Positions 48,801 to 60,363 of a stretch of 64,000 bases of DNA are shown one piece after another. Position 1 is the stretch's first letter; each line of letters opens with the position of its first letter. This stretch comes from Bemisia tabaci (Eukaryota > Arthropoda > Insecta > Hemiptera > Aleyrodidae). The notes under the pieces were generated by a model that was not told the DNA's origin, did no database searches, and was given only the letters and a program-made list of their open reading frames with translations. The stretch lies in assembly GCF_918797505.1 (NCBI RefSeq), contig NC_092799.1, positions 30,578,597-30,642,596 of the forward strand, read 5' to 3'. Both the position numbers and the translations under genes were made by a program.

Positions 48801-50815
48801 TTCCACCAAAATGTGTCGGGGAAATCAGAGAAATGTCAGGAAATTAAATTTTCCAAATTGTGTGGCAACCCTGGTTCCTTTCGTTTTAATTTTTTCCATA
48901 TCGTCGGATCCTCATTGGCTCATGTCGGATGTGCCGCTGTTTCAGTTGTAACTGAGAAACCCGCGGTGGAGGGAAAGTCACCCGTGGAAGTAAATCCAAG
49001 TTTTTTTTTCGTTCTTCCTGAGACCAGCGAGAGCGGCGCTCGGCTCGGGAATCCTAATCCCGAATTCATGACGATCGAGAGTCAAGCGAAAGCAACCATC
49101 GACAGTCGCCACGAGGAAGCGTTTTCCGGAGAGCTTCCCGCGAGGTGCGACTCGGCGCCTCGGGCAAGCAACCACAGTCCCTTCGAGTTCGAGGAGTTCA
49201 TCAAGCTGAAGCCGGCGGACGCTCCGAAAGACGAGCGGAAGCCGTTCAAGTGTCCCCAGTGCAGTTTCGCCTTTCCGGACGTCGGCATCCTGAAAATGCA
49301 TCAGCAGTTGGTCCACAAACAGGATCCCCCCGGCGTCGGCAGATGCGACAAGAAGGTGTACTGCTGCCAGTACTGCAACAAGGGCTTCAAAATGAAGGGC
49401 AGTCTCCTGGTCCATCACCGTGTCGCACACAAGCATCTTTTTCCAGGTGTGTGATTGTACGATCCTTCCTCCGGCTAAAGCCGAATTTTCGCGAGTGGAT
49501 TTGGTCGACTGTTAACGACTTTTCTCTAAAGTTCACCGGAAAAAAACACATTGGATCTAGAGTCCAGACTCTTGAAAACATTGACAAGAAAAAGGACTCG
49601 TGATTCAATCGGATTTTTGCTTAAATCAAAAGGAAATCCGCTCAAATTAAAAGGCTTGGTTCTTGATTTAAGCTAGATTCTGATTCAATCAAGAGTACTT
49701 TTTCTTGTCGATGTTTTTAAGATTCTGGACTCAAGATCCAATATGTTTTTTTTCCTAGTGTCCCGAATCTCTGGAAAATCCTGTCCTGGTTTGTCTCATC
49801 AATCATCAAAACCAGTGGACACCGTTGTCACTAGATTTGACCGATCAGATTCGTTGGTTTTTTTAATAGGTCGAACCCTTTCTAGAACCACCTCGCGAGG
49901 TGCAACCGAAGTCACTTACCAACGTTGCGATTCGCAGGTCACGGAATCGGAAGTTCCGAACTCTGACAGAATGGCAGCTCGGAGTTTCGGGCACAAAAGC
50001 AGTAACGAACCTCTAAATAAAATTCTTTTTTTTTTTATTAGATCGGCGAGGTGAGAACTAATGGAGAAAAACGCTTTGCTGCAGTCAAGAAGTTTTAAAA
50101 CGCAGCTGCCTGATGAATTTTGGTCAGTGTTTGCATCTATCCACCTAACCCACTCGGGAGTTAGGTCTAGAATTTTGGAAGTGGTCGGCATCGCTGCCAG
50201 CATGAAAACCAAATGTTATAAGCGCACTGTCATCTGGAGGGAATTTAGTTTTGTTGTAACGTAGGTGGCAGTATGTCCAAAACTTCGACCAAATCCACTC
50301 GCGAAAATTTGCCTCAAGTTGGCACTTGCTTACATTCAGCGATCGAGGACTGGCTGCGGCGCGATCGGGAGTGTAGTCATTCTTCGATCCCTATTGGACG
50401 ACTGCACTGCGTTCGCTTGCAAACGGAATGTAAACAAGTGCCAACTTAGCTGACGCCATCTCTGAGTTTATCATTTTCCAGCGTGTTTGTTATGAGTCTC
50501 TAATTTAAGTATAACCGTGATTAAAGTCAACCAATTTTAAGACATCACTGAAGTAAAGGCCAAATGAAGGTGTCGAGAGCGTATTTAGTGGAAATACGTC
50601 CGAATATGAAATGAGGAAACATGAAGGGGGGGGGGTGTAGGTAGCGACCCCATAAAGTTATTTGATTCAGCATAAATTCATCAATACTTTCAAATGTCTA
50701 CAATTTCCAGTGGCCGATTGCCTGAATGCACTGCACAAGCGCCGCGGTGCAGATGATTCCTCCGAATCAATTACACTACTCAGAAGACTTAAGGGACTTA
50801 CGGGAAGTCCTGAGG
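45888..50815 (+). CDS. C2H2 zinc-finger protein, partial (three exons)
   Basis: Exons are 45888-46605, 48946-49446 and 50711-50815. Each has GT and AG ends, and all junctions are phase 1, so they splice cleanly. Exon 1 starts at or just after an acceptor (TTTTCAG then ATG), so the ATG may be internal. It encodes a CPLC half-finger and a canonical finger (CPVC-x12-H-x3-H, ending HLYSH), then a long Ser/Pro-rich linker. Exon 2 carries two canonical fingers: CPQC-x12-H-x4-H and CQYC-x12-H-x4-H. Exon 3 is short and has no finger. A nuclear DNA- or RNA-binding role is likely from the fingers. The orthologue is not recognised. The introns are crowded with foldback MITEs. The gene probably continues downstream (see 54848-54994); the linking exon was not found. 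Confidence 0.75.
46645..47325. repeat. intronic tandem duplication with one copy interrupted
   Basis: A ~215 bp unit (from CTCCTTCTTTTTACAATG to CACGC(C/T)ATCTTTTC) occurs at 46645-47095, interrupted by a MITE, and again uninterrupted at 47110-47325. Copies are ~97 percent alike. Confidence 0.85.
46698..46934. mobile_element. foldback MITE of the CAC-G-A(n) group
   Basis: 237 bp. Begins CACTGAGAAAACACTATGG and ends with the inverse, with ~60 bp arms of very high identity. The TG on each side (46696-46697 and 46935-46936) is a target duplication. The sister duplication at 47110-47325 preserves the empty site (GAAGATGGAATG). Confidence 0.9.
47326..48945. other. intron of zinc-finger gene, no other gene seen
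   Basis: Contains a GA-rich patch (47485-47525) and several T runs. No further exon is supported. Confidence 0.4.
49534..49760. mobile_element. foldback MITE, family M2 copy 3
   Basis: 227 bp. CACCGGAAAAAAACACATTG at the left and the inverse with small changes at the right. The arms contain AACATTGACAAGAAAAA and the inverse. It inserted just 87 bp past the donor of zinc-finger exon 2. Confidence 0.85.
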
Positions 50816-50893
50816 GTATGAATTGGACTCCAAAAAGGAACCGAGCCATAGCAACTATTGCCGAATTTAATCGGCATTTTAATGTTTTACATA

Positions 50894-51545
50894 TACTGGG
50901 GAAAAAAACACATTGGTTCTAGAGTCCAACAGTCTATGAAGGAAATTTGATTCATGTGGCATGGGTACCAACATTTCACCGAAAGATTCATAGGTCGGTG
51001 TAACCAACGTATACCATTCAAGAAGAGCGGCTTCTGGCGGAATCTGGTTACGGCAGCGAATCGGGATGAGCTGACCTTGTGCTTTCGTATCTGCTCGAGG
51101 GGCATGGTTGGCAGGGGGTGGTAGGCCGTCTACCGCCTTCATGAGTACTGAATTAACTAGAAGGGCCGCCTCATACACACCCGCAATGAATTGATCGCGC
51201 TCATTTCTTGCGAGCGCAAATTCTGACAGCCAATTCCAGTCCCCAGGTGGGTTGATAGGTCCTCGAATGGCAGGTGGTAGTGCAATACCTCCGCGGTTGT
51301 ACATCACAAATCGGATCGAAGGCCAATGTGTATGGCCATGGCAGCAAAAGTCTAGACTCTTGAAAACATTGACAAGAAAAAGGATTCTTGATTCGATCAG
51401 ATTTAAGCTTAAATCAAAAGGAAATCCGCTCAAATTAAGAGGCTTGGTTCTTGATTTAAGCTTAAATCTGATTGAATCAAGAGTATTTTTTCTTGTCAAT
51501 GTTTTTAAGAGTCTGGAATCTAGATCCAATGTGTTTTTTCCAGTG
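50894..51545. mobile_element. foldback MITE, family M2 copy 4, interrupted
   Basis: The two ends and both arms match family M2 and TA flanks both sides. The left arm is broken after TCTAGAGTCCA and resumes at GTCTAGACTCTTGAA, with ~415 bp of unrelated sequence between. Without that sequence it would be close to the family's usual 227-230 bp. Confidence 0.8.
50930..51345 (-). other. foreign open segment captured inside the MITE
   Basis: This GC-richer segment is open on the minus strand across its whole ~415 bp. It encodes protein-like sequence such as PPAIRGPINPPGDWNWLSEF and PPEAALLEWYTLVTPTYESF. The open frame runs on by chance into the MITE arms, giving a 238-codon ORF. It has no start or stop of its own, so it is an internal fragment of a longer gene. 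The proline-rich, Trp-containing composition suggests a viral structural protein or a retroelement Gag, but I do not recognise the family. Confidence 0.4.
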
Positions 51546-51547
51546 TA

Positions 51548-54500
51548 TGTATAGAACTTTACCCTAACCGCCGCATTCCAATAACTTATATTCACTACCG
51601 GTTATTGGGAGTTTGAATTTTTTCGCGGCACCATCTTTTTATAATATTCTCCAAGTTTTTCACCAGAAGTTCTCCAATTTTTAGCTTGGTTTTTTCTCTG
51701 CTAAACACGATCCAATTGATTCTGTACCATCTTATCGTCCTATATGGTTTTTGCTTCCTGCTGAGATGCGGCAAACGACAAGCAACGTACACCACGGAGT
51801 GTCACCTCTCAACTATCGTAACGTAAACACCGCGCTTTTGAAATTGATTTCCTCTTATCACTACTATTGTATTTTTGTAATGTAAATCATTGTACATTCT
51901 ACATATTGTTTCTTTATCTACATGAGCTACGTCATTTGAATTTTTGTGAAGCTTCTGTTTGTGTCAAAACAGAATGCTTCCAAGGATGCAAGAAGTATCA
52001 GTGTATGAATGTGAATCTTAGCCAGCAAGATCATAGTACCCTTGCCATGTAATGAATGCTGATAGATCTCACTCACTCTCTGTCATTGACATCTCCTTCC
52101 TTTCTCTTCTGTTACACTACTATTACATACTTTACATTTTGCAATGTTATCCAAATATCATGATTTGGCCCTGGTTATGATGGCCAGATTAGTTCCACTT
52201 TTCTTACTATTTCATACATATGTTGCTCAATACCTGATAAAGTTTGAATTGAGAGCAGCAAATACCGATGCTTTCCTAATAAGCAAACTGGATTTGCAAC
52301 CAGCAAATACTTAATTGATCAAGCAATATTGATGCTGAACTGCTGACAGGATCTCGATATCATTAGACTTGATGTTGTGATTCAATTTTGACTCATGTGC
52401 CTTAAATTCCTAGAAATTTGTGAGCAATATCGCATTATCATCATTTGAACGAATACTTTGACAAAAATGCAACAAAGTGCGTTACTAATAGTAGGAACAT
52501 GTGAATACAAAACGCCAAGGTGTTAAGAGAGATACATTTATTAGATTGTAGCTGAAGCTTTTCGATCCTTGCGATCTTTATCAAGGCTAAAGGTGCATTA
52601 AGGAAAATATGACTTTGGAGTAGTTTGGCATTAAACAAGAGCCTTAAATTTTTCTCTGTCAAAATATTTTGAACGTTGCAAAAAATCCTCAAACTTGGTC
52701 CTCATTATTATGGAGGAATAAGACTTTGAATCTCTTTCCTATGGTTCAAGTTTGGTGCATCTACGTTACCTAAATACTTCGTCCATGTGCACTTGTGTCC
52801 GGCAGAAAAGGACCTAAACTTTTAATTGTACCTATATTCATGGTCATTCCATCAAATACCTGTGGGTCATTTTTATTTGAAGAAAAAGCTTCTGGCCTTG
52901 GCCATTTGATGACTTGATTTGGTCAAGAATGCCTAGACGTCTTTCAAAGGGAGACTGTCGATCATATTCAAAAAAAGCAGAGATGCCCTGCTTTTATTTT
53001 TTTCTGAGAGTAAGTCAAATCTCATTTGATTTGTAATTTTTCCCCAATTGCAGAAATAGTAGGAAACTGATCAGCAGCATCATAAAAAAATTTAAAGCCT
53101 TATGTGTCACTTTTCTTACGGGAGGTCAAAGAAATAAAATGATATATTACGTAAGCTTTTTTCAATGATGCCCATACACAGAGGGAAAATGTGTCATTGG
53201 TGTTATTCACGAGATTATCCGTTTAGCTCCCAAATTTTTACAATCACTGGGGACGAGTCAGAGTTTACTAATTGGATGAAACTCATTTTCCTCCCGAAGA
53301 GAAAATTGCGGTTAGTAAAACAATTTTTGGCTGTAAAGAAATTTCTGGGCGAGATAAAGTTTGACTTACAGTATCCAAGATTATTTGCTTTAACGCAGGG
53401 AAGAAAATTCAACATTTTTGTATACAATTATGATGTATTAAAGTCAAAAACATGTGAACACACTTGCAGCATAGAATAATAAATGCTAGTTATTATTCTA
53501 TGCTTGCAGCATCAATATGACCTCTCATATTTAATTGAGGGTGGCTGAATCCTGTACTGATGATTACTGAGTGAGTTGTAGGTGAATCAATATCAAGAAT
53601 TGCTGGTTGAATCTTTGGCTCATAAAAAAATGTCTCTCATCAAAACATATAGATCGTGAATATTACTTAGGGCCCAAGAAGGCGAACCTCCAGTGACAAA
53701 CTCCTACCGAGAAACAAGAATGAGCAAAAATTTATACATTGCGGATTGTTAAGTTGAAATGTGACAGGTATTTTGTCAATGCAATTAGAAGATGTTTCTT
53801 TCTGAAGAGTCCGATGATTCAACTCCTCAATTTTTATCCACTCATCAAAGAGCATGATATACAAGTACTATGCAGTTTGAGCGTAAAGAACAAAAAATTG
53901 ATTGATACTAATTGGCTGTAAAAGAAACACGATGCGATGAATAGGGATAAGTACAACTTAAGTTTCGAACTTTTGCAACAGAACTATGAAAGTGACACGA
54001 AAATTAGAGAACCTGGATTGAGTGAATAGCTTTGAATATGAATTTCTAGTACCGAACTAATCTGGCTAAGAAAAAATGAATTATTTCATGAAATTTTAGG
54101 ATTATTACGTCGTCCTAGAATTGCACATGATTGCACTATTGTTATCAGCATACCAGCCCTTATCTCTGTTATCAAAACTGTGTTTATAACCTCACAAACA
54201 GCTTCTCAACGGTTTGTGGTTTGTGCAGAAAATTGAAGGTTTTTCGGTGAAACTCGTTTGCCGTATCTCGGCAGGGAGGGTCGTCTGTCCTATATGCCAC
54301 GTATTCATATTCGTTAGCGATTTGTCCCTTGATTTTTTAGTCCACGATCTTTCCATGCCTTAAAATTGTTATATCTTCCCCAGTCCACATCTGAGATTCC
54401 AAAACAATACCTTGCACCCTGGCACGGGTTTCTAGGCCGCATAAATTATGACAGGTAAATGTAAACCGATCAGGCGCCGATTTTTCTACGCTTGCTTTGA

Positions 54501-54550
54501 GCGAACCTTTAACAGGTTCGCTACTTTCATAATCAGGTTTTTGTTCACTG
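51548..54550. other. intron-like spacer, no gene supported
   Basis: AT-rich. A 104-codon plus-strand frame at 53165-53479 and smaller ones lack splice or motif support. A short inverted pair (AATAATAAATGCTAG near 53475-53505) is visible. Confidence 0.35.
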
Positions 54551-54780
54551 CACTGGGATAAAAAGTCGCTTGGATCTAGAGTCCAGACTCTTAATAACGT
54601 TGACCAGGAAAAATACACTCGATTCAATCCGATATTTCCTTGAGTCGAAGAGCCAAGCCTCTTGATTTATGCGGATTTACTTTTGATTCAAGCTAAAAGT
54701 CCGATTGAATCAAGAGTATTTCTTCTTGTCAGTGTTTTTAAGAGTCTGGACTCTAGATCCAAGCGAATTTTAATCCAGTG
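54551..54780. mobile_element. foldback MITE, family M2 copy 5
   Basis: 230 bp. CACTGGGATAAAAAGTCGCT at the left and the inverse ATCCAGTG at the right, flanked by TG on both sides. Arms match the other four copies. It lies 67 bp before the next zinc-finger exon. Confidence 0.85.
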
Positions 54781-54847
54781 TGCCAATCATGGGTGTTCCA
54801 ATAATTATTGAAGAGAATAAACATCAACCATCTATTTTTTTCCACAG

Positions 54848-54994
54848 AGACCTCTTAAAATGGTGCTTTTGAAATGTTTAGATCTGGAAAAAAGTTCCAA
54901 AGCAAGAGGCTCGGAGGGAGCGAATAGTCCGGAAAATCTTGGACCAACGGAATACGAGCACCAGTGCAATATTTGCTTCAAAACCTTTAAAAAG
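54848..54994 (+). CDS. zinc-finger exon with split finger
   Basis: The open 147-bp block follows TTTTTTCCACAG and ends at AAG|GTACCT. It ends with HQCNICFKTFKK, the first half of a C2H2 finger, so the histidines must lie in a further exon beyond. Entry phase 0 does not match the phase-1 exit of the exon at 50711-50815. Either an exon between them was missed or this belongs to an alternative transcript. Probably the same gene as 45888-50815. Confidence 0.5.
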
Positions 54995-56512
54995 GTACCT
55001 GAATTAGATATGCCCAAATTTTACCTGCAGGGTTGCCTGTCGAGTGGAAACTTACAGCTTACACTTGCTGCATAAAGTAGAAAACTGAAGTTACTAGAAC
55101 ACTTGGGAGGCTCCTTACGTAGATGGAATCACCAGCAGATTCATAATTATCAATAAGTCATCGTTTTTATTAGTTTTTTTTTTAGTCCACGCATCCCATG
55201 ATGTACCCGTCATATCTTCGCGACGACATGCAACCCTGCTCTCGAGTATTCTCGTGAGGATTGGTGTGAGCACTAACCACAAACTTGCGTGAATTTATCA
55301 AAATAAGTGTGTATTAATACAGGGTGTGCCTTTTCTTCTTACCTCCTAACAATGCATTTTCCCCTTTTCCTTAGATTTCCATCTATGTATTTTTCGTAAG
55401 AAATATATAGCGTAGTATATGTATTGTTATGACAATGAAGAGGGAAACAATTGAGGTGAACGAAAAGGGTTTATTCATAATTCTGGAATCCGCTAGGACA
55501 TGATGCACGACATGATGTATAAAAAATTGTATGACACGATATTGCAGGCGGTGTGAGCCGAGCTCGTTGCTTCGTTGCCCGCTTGGGGGCTATGGTCAAA
55601 GTCTGGACAATATAGTATTTATAAAATTGTACACGTTTAATGCATTAATTTATGGGTAAGGACGATTTACATTTTTTCGGATCGTTCCTCTGCATAACTG
55701 ACAATATATATCGTGGATGCGTTAACTTATCGATCGTCTCGAATAAATCGACTTTACTTTCTTCTCCTTCCTTATCAAGCCATGCGCTTAATTTATCTAT
55801 TAGAATGTCTGTGGAATTCCTCGAATTCTTGAAATTCTTTTGTGCCTGTGGGAGCTATGTGTAACTAGAAATTTCCAAATTTCAGGCACACACTAACACT
55901 ATTGCACATGGGAGACTGACACTAGGTGTAGACACACTTGTTTCACACACTGATTTTAGTTAAACATTTTTTAAACGTAAATAACACCTCGAAAAATTCG
56001 AAAAATCGGGAGTGATAATGACACGGGCTGATGTCCATCGTAGTTTTCATCGTGCTTTAGGCGAGGCTTTATCTAGAGAAAATGGATGTACCTATCAGTG
56101 ACAGGTGATACTGGTGCGTACGATCCTTGCTGATACGGAGAGGAACGAAAACTTACCTTTGACGCGCTCACTCGGCGGTAGCCTAAAATCGGACCCGCGG
56201 CGAAAGGAGGTGGTTGCAGGAAAAGTTGAATATCTCAACAACCCTTGGGACAAATCACAAAAACCTTAGCTTTTTTTAACGCTGGAAGTAATGCCTACAA
56301 AACCCTATTTATAGATTTGCTCTAGCTGTAACAGTTTCGGAGAAATCAAATAGGGAAACTTACTTTTTGGGATACCCTCGTAATTTTTACACCTTTTTTC
56401 TCACACTTTACGTAAGGTGCGAGCTCTTTGAATTGAGATCCTCGTTGAATTAAGGTCTCTTGATAGTCCAGTCCATGTTGAAATACGCTCGGTTTTATCA
56501 AAAAAATCTTCA
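54995..56512. other. spacer, no gene supported
   Basis: No exon completing the split zinc finger could be found. The short frame at 55652-55864 has no motif. Confidence 0.35.
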
Positions 56513-56782
56513 TCAGGATACTCGTTTTCGGCCTGTATCGTAGCCTTTTTCCCGCAGGTCGTCAATCAATGTCACCCATTCATCAGCACTTAGATTTGCA
56601 TCCTTCAAGACCCGCCCATTTAAAAGTAAATCCAAACTTTTGTCGGTGAACTTATCGTCCTGAATATGGTTTTTACAACGCCGGCTTTCTTCAGGGATAA
56701 TAATCCGCTTTTCTAGCAGGGTCTCTAATCGCAGAGGTTTCGAGGTACGAATCAGATGTGGTTTGCGGACACCCTTACACAA
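56513..56782 (-). pseudogene. possible transposase N-terminal fragment
   Basis: The 89-codon frame contains RRCKNHIQDDKFTDKSLDLL and NLSADEWVTLIDDLREKG. The pattern of a basic start, an IPEESRRCKNH block and a following helical segment resembles the N-terminal part of insect ISL2EU/DDE_Tnp4-type transposases. No catalytic region follows. It may be an exon of the same large element as the primase pieces upstream on this strand. The assignment rests on pattern memory only. Confidence 0.4.
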
Positions 56783-57091
56783 GATCTTATACTAACGCGC
56801 ACTCCTTACAGCATATTTATCTGATAGAGTTATTTTCGCCCCTGTTTTGTAAAGGTTGACTTTTCCCGCTAGGGGAAAAGCCGCCTCTTGGGACCGGAGT
56901 CCCGAAGGGATGATGGGTGGGACATCAAAAAGAAAGAACAACGGAGTTATGAGGAACCCTTCTAACTTGTCCAACCTCCACGCGAGACCGCACAAATCAT
57001 AACACACTAAAAAACTAAGGAGAGAACGAAGATTCAGCCCCGAAGGGCTGATTTTTTCCCCCTTTTTTTGTTGGGTGGGGAGGGGGGGGGG

Positions 57092-57335
57092 GGCTCTCGT
57101 CTACGGCCCGAAGAGGAAAATTGCTGATTTATTACACGTCGAATTGTGGCAGCTTTGAGTAATCGTCTTATTTGCCGTATTGACAATGTAGAAGATATGA
57201 TTTCTGGAATGGGGGCTCTCGTCTACGGTCCGAAGAGGAAAATTGCTGATTTATTACACGTCGAATTGTGGCAGCTTTGAGTAATCGTCTTATTTGCCGT
57301 ATTGACAATGTAGAAGATATGATTTCTGGAATGGG
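57092..57335. repeat. 122-bp tandem duplication of the primase 3' end
   Basis: GGCTCTCGTCTACGG... is repeated almost exactly from 57092 and from 57214. Each copy holds the minus-strand coding segment that ends the primase fragment (NTANKTITQSCHNSTC then a stop). The duplication left a spare copy of the gene's end. Confidence 0.85.
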
Positions 57336-57591
57336 TACGGCCTGCTATACGGCATGATCGATTTAGGGTTTCTACATAAAAAATATGGTTGTTACCCTCG
57401 TAGGGGGATCCGTTAATCTTGTAAATTACATCTTCCTTCTCCAAATCGTTTATCGCTCGGACCAATTGCGGGTGATTACTTATTGGGGAATCCGACAAAC
57501 TGCCGTATGTTGGTTTGCAACGCCTTCGACGGAGATCACTCCCAAGGGGTTGCGCGGTCACGAGAGATCCAGGAACGGGAATGACTGAAGG
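57223..57591 (-). pseudogene. primase C-terminal zinc-binding region
   Basis: The minus-strand frame runs PQLVRAINDLEKEDVIY, SCRIAGRTHSRNHIFYIVN, then TITQSCHNSTCNKS and a stop. The Cys...His-x-x-Asn-His...Cys-x4-Cys layout is that of the C-terminal region of archaeo-eukaryotic (PrimPol/D5/herpes UL52-like) primases, where conserved Cys/His bind zinc. The matching catalytic half lies upstream on the same strand (58490-58773), and a MITE at 57592-57910 separates them. The role would be DNA priming for a large virus or transposon, not for the host replisome. Confidence 0.6.
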
Positions 57592-57910
57592 CATAGAGAA
57601 AAAAAAGGAGGTGTTTGCATCTTGAGGATTTGTACCCACCTACGTCATCAATGTAAACAAGACGCTCGTTGAGGGTTATGTTGACGCTGTAAAAACGGAC
57701 CATAATGTCCGATTTTTTTACTTAAATCAACTCTTTATTTAATTTCAAGCACTTTTTATAGAATGACTTTTTCCCTTAAATTACACCATTTCCAAGAAAA
57801 TCGACAGGATAAAAACGTCGCTGTACCCAATGACGTCATCAAAGCTATAGATACTCTATGAAAAATTCCAAGATGCCCGAAATGCAAACACCTCCTTTTT
57901 TTTCTCTATG
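57592..57910. mobile_element. MULE-type MITE inside the primase gene
   Basis: 319 bp with perfect 29-bp inverted ends (CATAGAGAAAAAAAAGGAGG...) and exact 9-bp target duplications GACTGAAGG at 57583-57591 and 57911-57919. A 9-bp duplication points to the Mutator-like superfamily. It interrupts the primase reading region. Confidence 0.92.
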
Positions 57911-57931
57911 GACTGAAGGCCTTTGGTTGGT

Positions 57932-57980
57932 GTTTTCGGTTTCCTCCGCCTGCGCGCTGTTGGCGGAGGAAACCGAAAAC
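57932..57980. repeat. 19-bp perfect hairpin
   Basis: GTTTTCGGTTTCCTCCGCC (57932-57950) pairs exactly with 57962-57980 around an 11-nt loop. It lies inside the primase region, next to the MITE. Confidence 0.85.
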
Positions 57981-58489
57981 AGCAAGTTACAAGATTCTGG
58001 CGGGAGGGTTATTGACTCTTTACAGTTTCTTTTGGGACAGACACACTTTCAGATCGACGCTTGGATTTGTAGCACTGCGTGCGGAACCAGATCCCCATTA
58101 GAGAATATTTTGCAAATAGGCGGGCGAACGCTTCTAGCGGGAGGCGGCGACTCCGGGAGGCTCCGCGAGTGGCACAGCGTCCGCTGATCCGGGACCGGCT
58201 CCGCCTCGGCCGCCGAGGACGCGGAGACCTCGTCACCACGGGGCTAGCCCGGGAGACGAAACGGTCCAAGGCGCCCGAGGGCCGACCAAAGGCTCTGACG
58301 GCCACCGGGCGCCCGGGCCACCTTTGGCGCCGCGCCCGGGAAAGAAAAAAATTTGGGCGAACTCCCCCCGAATCAAGGAAAAACTTACACTCCGGTAGCG
58401 GGTCACGGTCCATTTCAAGAATAAAAAACACGAAAACACACGTAAAAAAAAGGAGAAAAACGACAGAAAAATAAAATACACTTCTTATA

Positions 58490-58773
58490 TCAGGCGATAT
58501 TCTCTCAAGAAAATTTTCAACAACAACTTTCACGTCTAACTTACTTCTTAGGGAGAAACCCCCGACAACGAGGTGATATGATTCTTTAGTGCCTTTCGAT
58601 GCCGTCGTCCAATAAAACTGAATGTTACCGTTATACAAACTTCTTATATATTCCTCGAAACATGGGCGAAAACGTGGAAAAATGTTATCGTTTTCCACTT
58701 TTTCCCATTCAATGTCGAGATAAACTTTTACTGGGCGGTTTTCGGAATCGGCGGAGCACGCTCGCTTTCGCAC
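58490..58773 (-). pseudogene. primase catalytic region (PrimPol-like)
   Basis: The minus-strand frame gives PVKVYLDIEWE, the DxE metal-binding motif I of archaeo-eukaryotic primases. It continues with IRSLYNGNIQFYWTTASKGT and ESYHLVVGGFSL, the SxH motif II, and then a helical stretch VVVENFLERISPD. After about 58490 the frame enters a low-complexity GC-rich stretch (58130-58350, Arg/Pro-rich) that looks inserted. A third motif and the zinc region appear only at 57223-57560, after a MITE. Order and strand fit one primase gene now broken. Upstream sequence to 58900 may encode more of it. Herpes-, irido- or transposon-type PrimPol is possible; the exact family is not determined. Confidence 0.65.
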
Positions 58774-59310
58774 AGCGCGGGACTCGGAGACGGGGGTGAA
58801 AAATATTGGGAATCAGGAACCTCAAAGGAACCGCAGGAGAGAGAATACTCACTTTTGGAAGGGAACAAACTTTTCTTATTGGTTTAAAACAAAAGAGCAC
58901 ACTGAAAATACAAGACCAACTTTTTGCGACAACAACTTTTTTAGGTTAACAACTCTCACTAAGAAAACTCCTCCCTTTCCAAATCTCCATCAGCTGATGT
59001 CGATCGGGGCTTGGACAGGGAGGTTCGGGAGACGTCGGAGCAGCTAAGAAGGGCTCCAAGTCAGAGATGGGAGGGTGACCAAGATCCTCGTGAAGGAGGG
59101 TATGGTGCCTCGCACTCTTCCCCAGAGCCGAACACTTCAAGCAGTCCCGAGAACTGCGGCATACGGCCGCGGCGGATGGGTGATTGCCCAGGCAATTGAG
59201 GCAGCGCCCCAACTCCTGGACATAGGAGAGCCGACCCTCAGGGGAGAGGCCGGTTAGCCAACCGCAGTCGAACACGCTGTGCACGTTCTGGCACAGGGTG
59301 CACCAGGGTG

Positions 59311-59620
59311 CTCGACGACGGCTGGCAAACGCTAGGGGACGGGGAACTTCAGACCAAAAGCCGGGGGATCGCGCAGCCTCGCGCTCACGCTTACAGGGTG
59401 CTCGACGACGGCTGGCAAACGCTCGGGGACGGGGAACTTCAGACCAAAAGCCGGGGGATCGCGCAGCCTCGCGCTCACGCTTACAGGGTGCTCGACGACG
59501 GCTGGCAAACGCTAGGGGACGGGGAACCTCAGACCAAAAGCCGGGGGCTCGCGCAGCCTCGCGCTCACGCTCACAGGGTGCACCAGGGTGCTCGACGACG
59601 GCTGGCAAAGGCTAGGGACC
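59311..59620. repeat. 90-bp tandem repeat in gag
   Basis: Units begin CTCGACGACGGCTGGCAAAC at 59311, 59401, 59491 and 59591 (the last step is 100 bp because of an extra CACCAGGGTG). Two further units lie at 60372 and 60472, beyond the interrupting block. The 90-bp period keeps the reading frame. Confidence 0.9.
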
Positions 59621-60363
59621 GATTTATCCAAGCCTTTTAGCAGGTTCATATAATGAGCGGACGGCATGAACACCTCAAGAGGGAGTGCCGACGACATTCT
59701 TTTAAAATTGGACTTGTTTACGAAGTGGACTCCTCGCATATTCGGTTGCGTATGAATATGATATGTTCTCTCGTTTGTGGCAGGTTGGTCAATTATGGTT
59801 ATGGCAGGCTGCTTGTGCTCACCAATAGGAGTTACTTTGCATCTGAAACATACATTAACAACCATTCCTAGTATTAATTCAAAAAGTTCCTTGTATTGTC
59901 CTTTCAATCCCTACAAGAAAAGAACAGTAGTAACTGAAGTAATTCATCAAATACTATCAATATACTTAAGTGTCCTGTCCTTAAGTATACCGAAATGGTG
60001 ACCCCTGAAAAAGTTATACGAAACAATTATAATCTCCACATCCTTCTTTACATGTTTTCCCCTCTTCAAAATTCATTCACAGAACATCGTCACCCTAACC
60101 GGAAATCTTCTTAAGTGTTTCAGAATTCCCCTACTAATTTACATATTCTCTCATGTCTGTTTTAAAAAACCCTCAGTTTCCTAGAGTTCCGACAAACATT
60201 AGTATAAATTTTCATGATTTCTTACCTTATTTCCGTAAATTTGAGGGATGTAGTGGGTCCCTCAGAACCCGAATCGGGGGGCGACGGAGTTGAATCCGAA
60301 CTGATTGCCGCTTCTGACATATCATAAGAACACTGGAATTTAGAGATAACTGAAAATTTAAGC
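59619..60363 (-). other. AT-rich block interrupting gag, with exon-like frame
   Basis: The block separates two groups of the 90-bp gag repeats. On the minus strand, positions ~59640-59900 are open and protein-like (TPIGEHKQPAITIIDQPATN, VHFVNKSNFKRMSSALP), starting near an acceptor-like TTTCAG. No family is recognised. It could be an exon of the primase-bearing element or of another insertion. Confidence 0.4.

Noticed and set aside
58079..58474. 131-codon Arg-rich plus-strand ORF
   Set aside because: It overlaps the minus-strand primase region in a GC-rich, low-complexity stretch; no motifs.
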